Source: Phycomyces nitens (lineage: Eukaryota; Mucoromycota; Mucoromycetes; Mucorales; Phycomycetaceae). Taken from it: a DNA stretch of 64,000 nucleotides. Under the pieces are notes generated by a model. The model was given only the letters and a program-made list of their open reading frames with translations, was not told the DNA's origin and made no database searches. This document shows, piece after piece, positions 13,073-22,918 of this stretch. Location: the NCBI GenBank assembly GCA_022702545.1, contig JAHRBC010000002.1, forward strand, positions 1 to 64,000, read 5' to 3'. Position 1 is the stretch's first letter. Every line of letters starts with the position of its first letter. Position numbers and translations under genes: made by a program.

Positions 13073-13969
13073 CTAGCCGTTTCTACCCGGTTGCCTGCTG
13101 CTATTTGGATGGAATATTTTTCTACATAAAAAATACCTGCAAAAATATGAATATCCAGTGATTTTTTGGGCTGCGGGAGTGTTCTGTAAAAGATAAAAGA
13201 AGTGTTAATGATATGGGGTACAAAGAGAAAATTTTTGTGTGTCAAAAGATACTTACATTGCAAGAGATGGGCAAGAGTGCGCAAAGGGGACTTGAATTGT
13301 AAGGCTGGATGGGCTGTGTGGCGGGTTTTACTATAAAAAAGAGAATAAAAATTAATATGGGTGAACAGAGTGATGATATATTTAATTTACATACCAGGAG
13401 CCAAATGGGTTATCAAAGTAGGGGGCATGGTGTGCAAAGGAAGCCCAAGTGAGTCTATAAAACACATAATAATTATTAATAAATAGTCTGAATAATATTT
13501 TAGATAAGTAAAAAGAGATTTATAAAGAATATTACCTTTATGATTACAATCGCGAATGATGGAGGAGGCCGATGGCGTGAATAGAAAGGGCAGTCTACAA
13601 TGGAATAGAGTCAGAGAGGGAACAAGTATGATTGAAAGAAAAAATTTACCTGGTGCCGATGGCATCCTTACATAAGTTGTTTGGCCAATCTAAGAGAGAA
13701 AGTGAAAATAATTTTTATCATGATGATGGTACCAGTGAATGCGGCCAGTGAGTATTTGTCTAGATGGCCATTGTGGAAAGGATGAGTTGGAATGGGAGCG
13801 CACATCTATGAAAAGAGATTAATTTGTGTGTATAAAGAGGTATAAAAAATGTCTTACCAGAGAAAGGCGCCGATATCAAAAAAGCAAACAAAAGGAAAAA
13901 TAAAGGGAACCAAAGAAAAAGGAGAGAGTCTGAAATTTTTTCACCTTTGAAGCATGCTGCGGAAAGCAT
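13073..13969 (-). CDS. Micro-exon gene of CACTA element I (unknown function)
   Basis: I do not recognise this protein. On the minus strand six consecutive segments are bounded by good GT/AG sites: 13805-13733, 13689-13650, 13594-13536, 13454-13395, 13330-13257 and 13183-13073. Joined, they total 417 nt and read open from an ATG at 13805 to TAG at 13075, giving 138 residues with several Cys and many Pro, Thr and Asn residues. A further upstream exon (13969-13858) would encode a hydrophobic leader (SLLFLWFPLFFLLFAFLISA), but its phase does not fit that frame, so the start is uncertain. Homologous exons with the same order and similar splice sites exist in elements II and B (shared NSSPLC and NNT motifs). 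It is divergent from gene 2 with about 275 bp between them. A secreted or regulatory role would be speculation. Confidence 0.6.
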
Positions 13970-14100
13970 GATGGATTGAGCCCAAAAACAATATCAAGGC
14001 CGATTTGCATCTCAGTGCTTCAAGACAATAGAGGAACATCTTTATAGTCATTCAAAATGCCTATATATAACGGCCTTTTTGATATTCAACCTCTCTTACC

Positions 14101-14103
<3 letters not shown>

Positions 14104-14131
<28 letters not shown>
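14104..14131. repeat. (AC)14 microsatellite
   Basis: A perfect dinucleotide run in the divergent promoter region between the micro-exon gene and gene 2 of element I, followed by CTTACTTACTCACTCACCC. Confidence 0.9.
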
Positions 14132-14243
14132 TTACTTACTCACTCACCCAAACAGTTTTTGTACGTATATTATATTTATTTTTATTTCAATTGAACAAAA
14201 ACTAATAATTATAATCGAAATATACTTTATCATATTCTAGAAA

Positions 14244-15409
14244 ATGGTTAACCAAAGAAGAACAATTGCTCCTCGTCCCACTCCTGCTGGTCCTACTTCT
14301 GCTCCTGCTCCTGACATGGAACAGATTATGGCAAAGCTTTCCGAGATGGAAGGCAAAATGACAAACGTCGAAGTGCAAGTGGGGTCTGTAAAGGCTCAAC
14401 TCAACGTTGTTGTGGCTGGTAATGCTTCAGCCATTAGAGCAATTGGTGCATTGGGTAGTGCCCATAACACTGCTCTTGTCAACTCTCCTGCCATTCCTGT
14501 TGCACCTGTTGCTCTTCTACCAGTTGTGCCAACCAAGCAGACAAACAACGATGTCTATGTAAGTAGCAAATTATATAGTATGTTATCAATTCATTATCTC
14601 ATATACTGTGTCAGACGGCGATTCGCAAATATATGTGGAAGCCAAAGTTTTCGTCGAGAATAACTGCAGAGATCTTGGCAAACAATAACAAGCCAAGGTG
14701 GAATACAGACGTTCCTTTCAACCAAAGTCCAAACAAGGAGTTAGTTGTTAGGATTCTCAACTACTTGGAGCCCAAGTTTGAGAGCAAGGGAATGAGGAGA
14801 AGTGACTTGCACAAGAATCTTCACACCAACTTCAGGAGCCAAAGTTCCAAAGACAAGAAGTCTTCTTCGGCAAAAGCTGCCGTGAACACTCGTTCAAGAA
14901 GGGCAAACCGTGCAGGCGAGGTAAGATATACTTTAAATAACTAATAAATATTTAATATCAAAGAAGCAGTATTAACTGAGAATTTTAGAGCCATTCTCGG
15001 CGCTTGAATGCCTACCTTGACAATGAGGACGCAATCAATGAGATGATGGGCAAAGATTGTGCCAACATGATCATAAGGGAGGCAATGTCCGAGGGTGAAT
15101 CTGATGTAGAGACATCTGAAAGTGGCACCAAACGTGTCATCCGTACTGTTCGCCCAGGATGGAGAAGTGATGAGGTAAATAATAATAAGGCAATAACTGG
15201 GTTACGTGTCTGAATTGTTATATAAAATATTAATACTTGTATTTCAGTTTAATAGACTCATCACTATTGTTGACTCTCATGTCCTTGATGGAATGGGTTT
15301 GCATTCCCATCAATTCTTGCCTCGGGTTTTTAAGAGTGTGTCAAACTCAGCGGCCCCAAATGACGTGGTTTCCCGCCTCCCACAGTGGGCTTTTAGAAAC
15401 GATGTATAA
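14244..15409 (+). CDS. CACTA accessory gene 2 (element I), 322 aa, four exons
   Basis: Not a family I can name. Exons are 14244-14558, 14615-14920, 14989-15174 and 15248-15409 (315, 306, 186 and 162 nt); all introns are phase 0 with GTAAG/GTAAA donors and AG acceptors. The product starts with a basic NQRRTIAPRP-type motif, then a heptad-like segment (about residues 28-60) that may form a coiled coil, then an Ala/Pro/Val-rich linker. Exon 2 has NNNKPRW, SPNKELV and a basic RSRRANR tail; exon 3 ends GWRSDE. Exons 2 and 3 have exactly the same length in elements II and B, so the structure is conserved. It lies tail-to-tail with the transposase (128 bp between stops). By position it may be the DNA-binding partner of the transposase, as TnpA is in plant En/Spm, but no sequence similarity supports that. 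Confidence 0.8.
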
Positions 15410-15537
15410 ATAAAGTTGTTGTTTATATTTTCTCACCCACTTCCCCAAGAACGTAATACCGTCAATATATATAAAGTATATTTTTGGTGCCTTAATTTTG
15501 GTTATCTTTAAAAGAAGAAGATATTTTTTATTTTATA

Positions 15538-18500
15538 TTAGGCACAGATTTTTTTTGGAAGAGGGATGACAAGCATCATTCTCTTATTAGTTCGAGTGAT
15601 GTGCTCTCCAATGGCAACTTCTAACAAAATCCTGTGTACTGGCAAGATGCTGTTATGATCAGGCATGGAATATTCATTTTTGCAAACCTCAACACCTTCA
15701 TCCTCACGCGATCTGTTAGAGGTTGTTGCAAACCATCTAACAAATGCGAATACATGTTGATTTTCATGAACCATGCGAGTCCAGTGGTTGGTACTAGTTG
15801 ATGGCGGCGTGAACTTATGAATAAAGAGATATTGGATCTGGCCGGTATATGCGTTTACTGTCTGATCATTACTACCAACATATAACGCCTGTATATAGGA
15901 TCCATGGTTGCCTAATCCATTTGCTCCACGGTAGACTTGGCCAAGTAGATCGATCGACTTCAACTTCGTTATTTGATCGTCTACAAATGAGAACCGAGAA
16001 GAAGCTTCCTGATAGCTGGTGAGTTCGGCGATGCCATATTGCTCTCTGTAGTAACTCAACAAATGAGGATAGTCTACATCCCCCATTGACGTTGTCTTTC
16101 CAAGTTGCAGAGGAAAGGCCAAGGAAGGAAGAGGTTCATTGCCATTAACAGAGATCTCTGGATTCAAGGAAGAGTCCAAGAAGTGCTGCAAGTTGAATCG
16201 GCGTTGGGTGTCTGGTACAGTGGCAGGTGAAAGGGTGGGTGAGGAGACGAGCTTGGCAAAGACAGAAGAGAATGGGATTTTACTGGAGTATCCAAGGACT
16301 GCTTGCACATAATTGGCCTTGTACGATTCTTCAACAAAATTCCTCATATACGTTGCCTCAAAACTATCCTTTCTGTTAGTGCTCACGTTCTTTAGCAAAC
16401 CATTGTATCGCTCGAACCCAAAGAGCCAATAGCCATACACTGGTCCAAAATCACGAATGGTCTCGCGAAGATGGAGGTGCAGATGCATATTGCAGGTGAG
16501 GACACTAGGAGGGTAAAGACGCTCGCACTTTTGACAGAATTTCTCTAGGTAGTCATGGGCATCGTCAAGTTCTTCAAATGATAGGGATGGCTTTACAAGG
16601 AGACGGCAGGCATCGACAAAGTCCATCCAGTTTCTGAACTTGTCATTGTTGAGAACATCTTTCAGCAAGACGGGAGAGTACGCCAGCACCCAGGACTTCC
16701 ATTCGTCAGCTTTCATAAATGAAAACCCTTTTCCAATTTTCGCTGTCAATGAACTGTACGAGGCTGGGAGAGTCATTTTCTTGGCGATTTGCTGCATGTC
16801 GTTCAGTTGTCCACTATTGATATCACCACCAGCAATCCACTTTTCCATCATTCTCTTTGCCGTGCCCAGAAAGAGATTGTGCATGGGATCAATGATCGTT
16901 CCACGTACTAGATCAAAGTATCCAAGGCGATGCAGCTGCGACCATCGAACACCATTTTCGATCTCCAGCTGATGCCTTTCTGAGGGTGTACTAGCACTCT
17001 TCCACACCTCAGCATGCACCCTGTTTTCAACACCATGACGAATAGACCACTCCAGATAGTTGAAACCACGAAAGTCCACACTGCTTGTCCCAGCAAGACG
17101 ACTGAATTGACGACTGCATTTATAGCAGGCGTTGGTGCTATTGTGGGATGTGAATCCGCTCGTTTTCCTGGCTGCTGGGATATCACATGCCACCATTAGG
17201 AGTGCAGCACGGACGGTTGCTCCAGATCGATACTCAAAGGTTGGAATTGTCATTCCAACGTACAACTGCTCAAGGTCATCCACCAAAGGCTTGAGATAGC
17301 TGTTGATCTCATACGACTTGGGCTCCTTTGGTCCAGGCATTAGCCCAACCAAGACGACGTTCTCTGGCTTGAACCTTTCATCTCTGGGCAAGTTGTTGAT
17401 TGCCAAATATATGGCACCAGAGGAGTGGGTGACACCATCGAAGGGCTGAAACCAGTCGATGTTGAGAGTCAACAGAAGAGAACGAGGGCGGGCAACAAAT
17501 GAAAGACCATCACTGTCTTTCAACTCCTTCCACATCTTGCCATCGTAAACGTCACACATGGTGTCTGCCACCTTCAGCTCGTCGTTCCAGAGGCCGATCT
17601 TCTGCTCGAAACCAGGACGAAGAAAGAGAACCTTGAGTGCATCTTTGACGGACTGATACACAAAGATTTTCTTTGGAACCATGGCACCAGACGTCGACTT
17701 CTTTCTCAGCTCACAGTTACAAGTTATGTTTGCGCCTATTTTCACAGAGCTACACAAGGGAGGAACGGAAATAGATTCTTCGTAGATCTGGTGGCAATCT
17801 GGGCAAGAAACGAATCGTTTGATATCTTTGGTGATATTGCTAAAACCCGTCATCTTCTGAAGACCAGCAAGACTTGTTGGTAGCTGAAAGTCTTGTTCAT
17901 AAACCATCAAGAGCTCATTGACAAACTGGATCAATACAACTGCGCCCTTGTTGACTGCATAACGGGATGCAAAAAGAACAACGAAAATGGCAATAGCCCT
18001 ATGCACTGGATTTTCGGGCATACCAGGAGCACCAAAGGGTTCTGTTTTAAAAAGGAAAATTATTAACACTCAATTTCGGCATGCTTCTTTATGATAGTTA
18101 TTCAATACTGACCTTCGCCGTTGAACTCCTCAACATCAATCTCCTCGACATCACTCTCTTCATTGTTGCCATTGTCGCTGTCATTGGCAATCTCGGTGTC
18201 ATCGCCATTGACCTCATTGTCAGCCAAATCATCGTCAGACATCGGGACGGAATCCAAAAAAGGTAGGTTGGCCTGACCGCCCATTGTTTCCATGGATTCA
18301 GATTCAAACATCGGGATTGCTACAAATATGGAATAGATTAGTTTATTGCCCTTAAACTGGTTTTCAAATAAATATTTTTTACCCTCAACATCAACATCCA
18401 TAATGACACTTTGTGTGCCTGAGGTTCAATTAAAGAATAATGGTTATTATTGCGCAGTAAATACAAAATTAATACATACTACTCTCAGTTTGTCCAGCCT

Positions 18501-18624
18501 CTTCAATTCTTGCTCTTTTGGCATGACGCTGATAATTGCGTCTGGATACCATAGAGAACCCTTCTTGGTTACCATTGCATTTGTTACAGTAACAGGCAGT
18601 GTTGTTTTGGGAAGCAGAAGACAT
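15538..18624 (-). CDS. Tnp2-like CACTA transposase (element I), 963 aa, intact
   Basis: Four exons: 18624-18480 (145 nt), 18418-18383 (36), 18319-18113 (207) and 18041-15538; the spliced frame is open. Exon 1 encodes a small Cys/His segment (CYCNKC...H) that may bind zinc. Exon 3 encodes an Asp/Glu-rich linker. The large exon carries a second Cys cluster (CPDC then CNC, about residues 209-240), NIDWFQPF (about 325), VGLMPGPKEP, CDIPAARKTSGFTSH (Asp about 416) with a following CYKC, DPMHNLFLGTAKR (Asp about 514) and a MHLHLHLRETIRDFGP block. These match the layout of Transposase_21/Tnp2 proteins, which cut element ends and transfer them to target DNA in the nucleus. The Asp residues named are my candidates for the catalytic acids. 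The start is chosen because exon 1 keeps 145-148 nt in all copies. Confidence 0.9.
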
Positions 18625-19009
18625 ATTTTGTGTGATTCGATTGTAAGATAAAAAAGGAAACAAGTGCTTCATATGTTTTATTTGCTGTCAATTTATAGAC
18701 AAAAAAAAACTATTGTATTTTACTTGTTTGCCCGAACCAATAGGATCTGTTAAAAAGTCTTTTTTTATTTGAATAAAAAAAATCTTCTGAGTTGAAAAAA
18801 AGGCCTATATTTCCTACACCTTAAAGTACTCTTGGTGCACTAGTAATCCAGCCCATTTTTCCAGTGTTAACAATAGATATTGATTTAAATGTTTTTATTA
18901 GCTGAATGATATTCAATCATCTGATTTAATATTCTCAAGTAAAAAAGTATTTAATGATTAGTACTGGATACTTTGTACTCCTTCTTTACTATACTAAGTA
19001 ACAAGAAAA

Positions 19010-19157
19010 ATGTCTTCCATTCGTAATTCTAATGAAGTGCAATGCAGATGCTTGAAATGCTCTTGCAATCATTCTGGCTTCACAATGACAAGCAAAAGAA
19101 CTACAGCTTGCCATGTCCAAAGTGATGAGGACAAATTATTTAACAGTCAGATTAATA
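19010..19157 (+). pseudogene. Isolated exon 1 of H1 transposase
   Basis: A 148-nt segment from ATG to a GTAAAT donor. It encodes the Cys/His N-terminal module (CRCLKCSCNHSGF...CHVQ), the same length as exon 1 of elements II, III, A', B and V. A 370-bp repeat starts about 45 bp downstream and no later exons of this gene follow, so H1 retains only its first exon. H1 was entered by element I on the left side (TTA duplication at 18867). Confidence 0.7.
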
Positions 19158-19204
19158 GTAAATAAGCTACAGAATTATAGACCTTAATAATAATAATAAT
19201 ATAT

Positions 19205-19575
19205 AATCCATACTATGGCAGAAGGACCGGTAGCTGTGCCAAAAACGGTAGCATAACTACTGTTTTTTATGATTTTAGAGCACTTTATCTCCGCAGATTG
19301 TGGTTGAAAGGTAATGTCATCGATCCCGAATCATAAAAGTCGCATGGAATGTCTTTTCATCAGGCAATGAGGTAGTTGTAGTACCATAGAAAGGGCTCGT
19401 AAGTTTTTAGACAACCTTGTTTATTGAAATGAGCATTTTATTTGGTGTTAAAGATGTTGCGCATTTTTGAGAAAAATAATTTTTTGCCTGTGTGAACAAA
19501 ACGGTAGTTATGCTACTGTTTTTTTGAAACCAAATTTTTATTTTTGACATTATTAGCCATTTTATTTTATTTGGT
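19205..19575. repeat. 370-bp repeat with ACGGTAGTTATG-type motifs, copy 1
   Basis: Its reverse complement recurs at about 36500-36860 with roughly 90 percent identity by eye. Near both ends it carries inverted pairs such as ACGGTAGTTATGCTACTGTT. It has no ORF. The same short motif is amplified at 32966-33495, suggesting a non-autonomous element or its end repeats. Boundaries are approximate. Confidence 0.65.
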
Positions 19576-20230
19576 ATTGATATTTATAAGTAAAGAAAAA
19601 AGAAAAGGAAAATTTTAATAAAGTAGCATGGTTGCCTCTGGTCACACACAGATTTTCATTAAACACATAATATGGTGCAATGACAAAGAACTGATTAACA
19701 CTTGGAGGGTACTGGATGAGCCCAACTTGATGCTGAATGTCATCCACATTGATAATGGCATATTTTGGCTGGGTTGTTTGTCTAGTTGAGCTGTGTGATC
19801 ACTGTATTACAATTGGCACAGAAGAGTCATGGGCTGCTGTACCATGCTCTTTTATCACTTCAACGAATTCCAGAAAGTGCGGTGTGCCATCAACCTCTTT
19901 ATGCTCAAAATAAAATTCCACGGTGCCAACAAATCAGCTTTGAATAGTTATATTGCGACGGCTAGATAAAAATATAAAAAATGTGAGTGATCTCTATTTT
20001 GTATTTTGAATAATACCAATACTCACTTTCTGTATGGACAGGTAAACATCACATGATGATTGCCACGTCTGGTCTCGTTTTTTATTCTTCAGTACATTCA
20101 TGAAGCATGCACGGTTGAATTTTTCCAAAGACAAGAAGCAACAACAATTGTCGGGTCATCAAGTTTAATACTGTTCATAACACTGTTTCACACATAGTAC
20201 TTTGCCAAAGTATTCTTGACAACAGGGCTG
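19562..20230 (-). pseudogene. Decayed C-terminal fragment of a divergent transposase-like protein
   Basis: Minus-strand reading gives recognisable protein-like stretches: GTVEFYFEHK, then HFLEFVEVIKEHG, then a TGA, then DDIQHQVGLIQYPPS and FFVIAPYYVF. The layout (a beta-rich tail, then a final I-L-P hydrophobic block) resembles the last 150 residues of the neighbouring Tnp2-like transposases, but the identity is too low to be sure. It is broken by an in-frame stop and truncated on both sides. Confidence 0.35.
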
Positions 20231-20237
20231 CTGACAC

Positions 20238-22675
20238 CACTGCAAAAATGGTGTTAAATCAATGATTAATTGTGGGGTGTTATTATCAATAACAGTATAT
20301 GAAAAATTGCAACTCAGGGAAAATCCTTTGGTTAGTATCATTGACAGATATAAGCATGTCTTATTGGTTAGATAGATTACGGAGTACCTGAAAGTAATAA
20401 TAAAACTATAAAGGAACTGGCAATAAACTACTGCTATTATATATTCTCTTTTGATATAAACCCGAAAAAAAAATGTTTGCCATTCCCAATGCTAATGAAG
20501 TTGAATGCTGATGCTTGAAATGCGTATGCAATCCTGCTGGCTACATGATCACTGCCAAAAGAACTGCCAAGCGTCATGCTCAGAGTGACAAAGACAGAGA
20601 ATTGGATAGAAATATCAATCGTAAATAAAATGGCAATTATATAGTGTGGGCTATAATATTAATAATATTTTAAATAGTCTTGCCCATCCAACAAAGCAGT
20701 GTTGATGTGGACATGGAAGCAATTCAATTTGAAGAGGACATTGAATGTACATAGTATTTTATTTTTTATACTCAATATACACTTTACTTATGCTCAGTTT
20801 TAATAGATGACAGTTACTCTAATGATGTACCATTATCCATGGAATATCCCGATGGGTTCTTACCTCTTTCGGCCAAAGATTTTCTTTTTGGAACAGATGA
20901 GCTCATTGAAGAATATTCATCTGAGCATGAATCGTCTGATGAAGATGCCGAGGAAGAAGAGGCCGAGCAGAGTGAAGGTCAGCAATAAACAAAAATGTTG
21001 ATAGTACCTTTGAATAAAGAAAGATATTAATATTTAATTATCATTAATACTCACAGAGAGTTCAGCCAATCTTCCTGAAGATCCATGGCATAGATTGATA
21101 GCCATCTTCCTTGTCATGTTCATTTCTTCTTTTGTTGTTGATGAGGGTGCCGTGATATTAATCTCTTTCATTAATGCAATCCTTGAGCACTATGAGGAAA
21201 GCTTCAGACTCCCAACGAGTATTCCCGGTTTAAAGAAGATGACTGGATACAGTGCTATGACAAGTGGTGTGTCAACATTTGTTGCATGCAGTGATTGTCA
21301 CACTCTGTATAAAAGCAATAGTGAAGTACCTACTTGTTGTACTGGAAAGAAACTTGGCCACCAGAACGAATGTGGAAACAGTCTGTTTAAGTCTGGAATT
21401 AGTAATGGATTGACTGCAAAGCGCACTTTTGTCTACAACTCGTTGAAAACAGCCTTGACAAAGCTTTTCAAGCGACCCAATTTTGAAACTGCCATCAACA
21501 TGTGGAATCGTGGTCCAAAGGTTCCTGGCACCATGTTTGATGTATATGATGGAAAGATGTGGAAGGAGTTTGTGGATGAGGATGGCATGCAGTTTGTTGC
21601 CAGAGAGAGATCGTTGTTGTTGACTCTTAACATCGATTGGTTCCAGCCTTTTGATGGGGTAACTTATTCTTGCGGTGTGATATATCTTACCATCAACAAT
21701 TTGCCAAGAGACGAGCGCAATAAGATGGAAAATGTGATTCTTGTTGGGCTTATGCCAGGTCCCAAAGAAGCAAGCACAGCCGAAATCAACAACTACCTGT
21801 GCCCCCTTGTTAATGAGCTCAAGGAGCTGTACACTGGTATCAGTATTGATACATACAGTCGTTCTGGTGCTTTGGTTTGTGCTGCTCTCCTGATGGTTGC
21901 ATGCGACATACATGCTGCAAGAAAGACCTGTGGCTTCACTTCCCACAACAGCAGAAACGCATGTCATAAGTGCAATCGTCACTTTTTCCGTTTTGAAAGG
22001 ACTTCGATCGTTGACTATTCTGGGTTCAACTCTTCAGAGTGGATTGGCCGTACAAAAGAGGAGAACCACCAGCATGCCACCATGTGGAAAAATGCAAGAA
22101 CTTTGGTGGAGAGAAAGCAGCTGGAAGTTGAGAATGGAGTGCGGTGGTCCGAGCTTCACAGACTTGCCTATTTTGAACCAGTCAGGGCAACAATTGTGGA
22201 CCCAATGCACAATCTTTTCCTTGGAACGGCCAAGCGCATGATGGAAAAGTGGATCCTGTGTGGTCATCTCGATGACAATGATCTTTGTGAGATGCAGGTT
22301 GAGGCAAACACTATCACATTGCCTTCGGAATATGCCAGCCTCACCACCAAAATTGCAAAGGGATTTCCATTCATGAAGGCAGATGAATGGAAATCATGGT
22401 GCTTAATTTACTCGCCTGTTGTATTGAAGGGATGGCTAGAAGATGATCTGTTTGCCAACTGGATCGAGTTTGTTGATGCCTGCCGGTTATTGACAAAACC
22501 AACAATAACTGAAGAAGAGATTGAGCTTGCTCATGGTAGTCTGGAGAGATTCTGCGGTGGTTGTGAAGAATTGTACGAGCATGACGTCCTGTCTCCAAAC
22601 ATGCACCTTCACCTCCATTTAAAACAGACAATTAACGATTTTGGGCCCATTTATGGATATTGGCTGTTCAGCTTT
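20238..22675 (+). mobile_element. CACTA relic H2, left part
   Basis: Starts CACTGCAAAAATGG, homologous over about 95 bp to the H1 left end at 12493. It holds a transposase gene in plus orientation and is interrupted at 22675/22676 by element II. It resumes at 29628-29631 and is cut again at 30188/30189 by element III. No right end found in the window. Confidence 0.75.
20474..22675 (+). pseudogene. H2 Tnp2-like transposase, 5' part (interrupted by element II)
   Basis: Exon 1 (20474-20620) encodes the Cys/His module but has an in-frame TGA just after the VEC residues. Exon 2 lies around 20690-20748. Exon 3 runs from about 20812 to 20979 and carries an acidic stretch (EEEEAEQSE). The main exon begins at about 21057 and runs open through NIDWFQPFDG, GLMPGPKE, CDIHAARKTCGF, DPMHNLFLGTAKR and MHLHLHLKQTINDFGP, to ..YWLFSF, where element II enters. 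The downstream continuation (ERYNGL...) is at 29631. The protein is more divergent than those of elements I-V, consistent with H2 being the older host. Note CDIHAARK where the others have CDIPAARK. Confidence 0.85.
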
Positions 22676-22918
22676 CACTGGAAAAACAACCCTGAATACA
22701 CTAGTGGCCAAGTTGCCCTGAACTGGTATTAATGTGGGGCCGTTTTCCAACTCAACTGTTTTTCTTGTGTTCATGTCAAAAATATAATATTGGCATTTTC
22801 TATTGGCCCAGATATAATAAGCATTAGAGTATTACTTTGTATTGTTATAAAAGTATAGCAAATAAAATATATGTAACACTCGTTTCCTTTTAATTTTATC
22901 ATTACAAACATAAACAAC

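Larger units (their letters stand above)
12590..18866. mobile_element. CACTA/EnSpm transposon I, complete, TSD TTA
   Basis: A 6.28-kb element bounded by CACTGGAAAAACGGGCTTGA at the left and its imperfect inverted complement at the right (TGGGCTGGATTACTAGTGC side). It is flanked by a direct TTA duplication (12587-12589 and 18867-18869), the 3-bp duplication typical of CACTA elements. It contains three genes: a divergent many-exon gene (minus), an accessory gene (plus) and a transposase (minus). All reading frames that I checked are open, so this copy could be recent or active. Confidence 0.9.
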
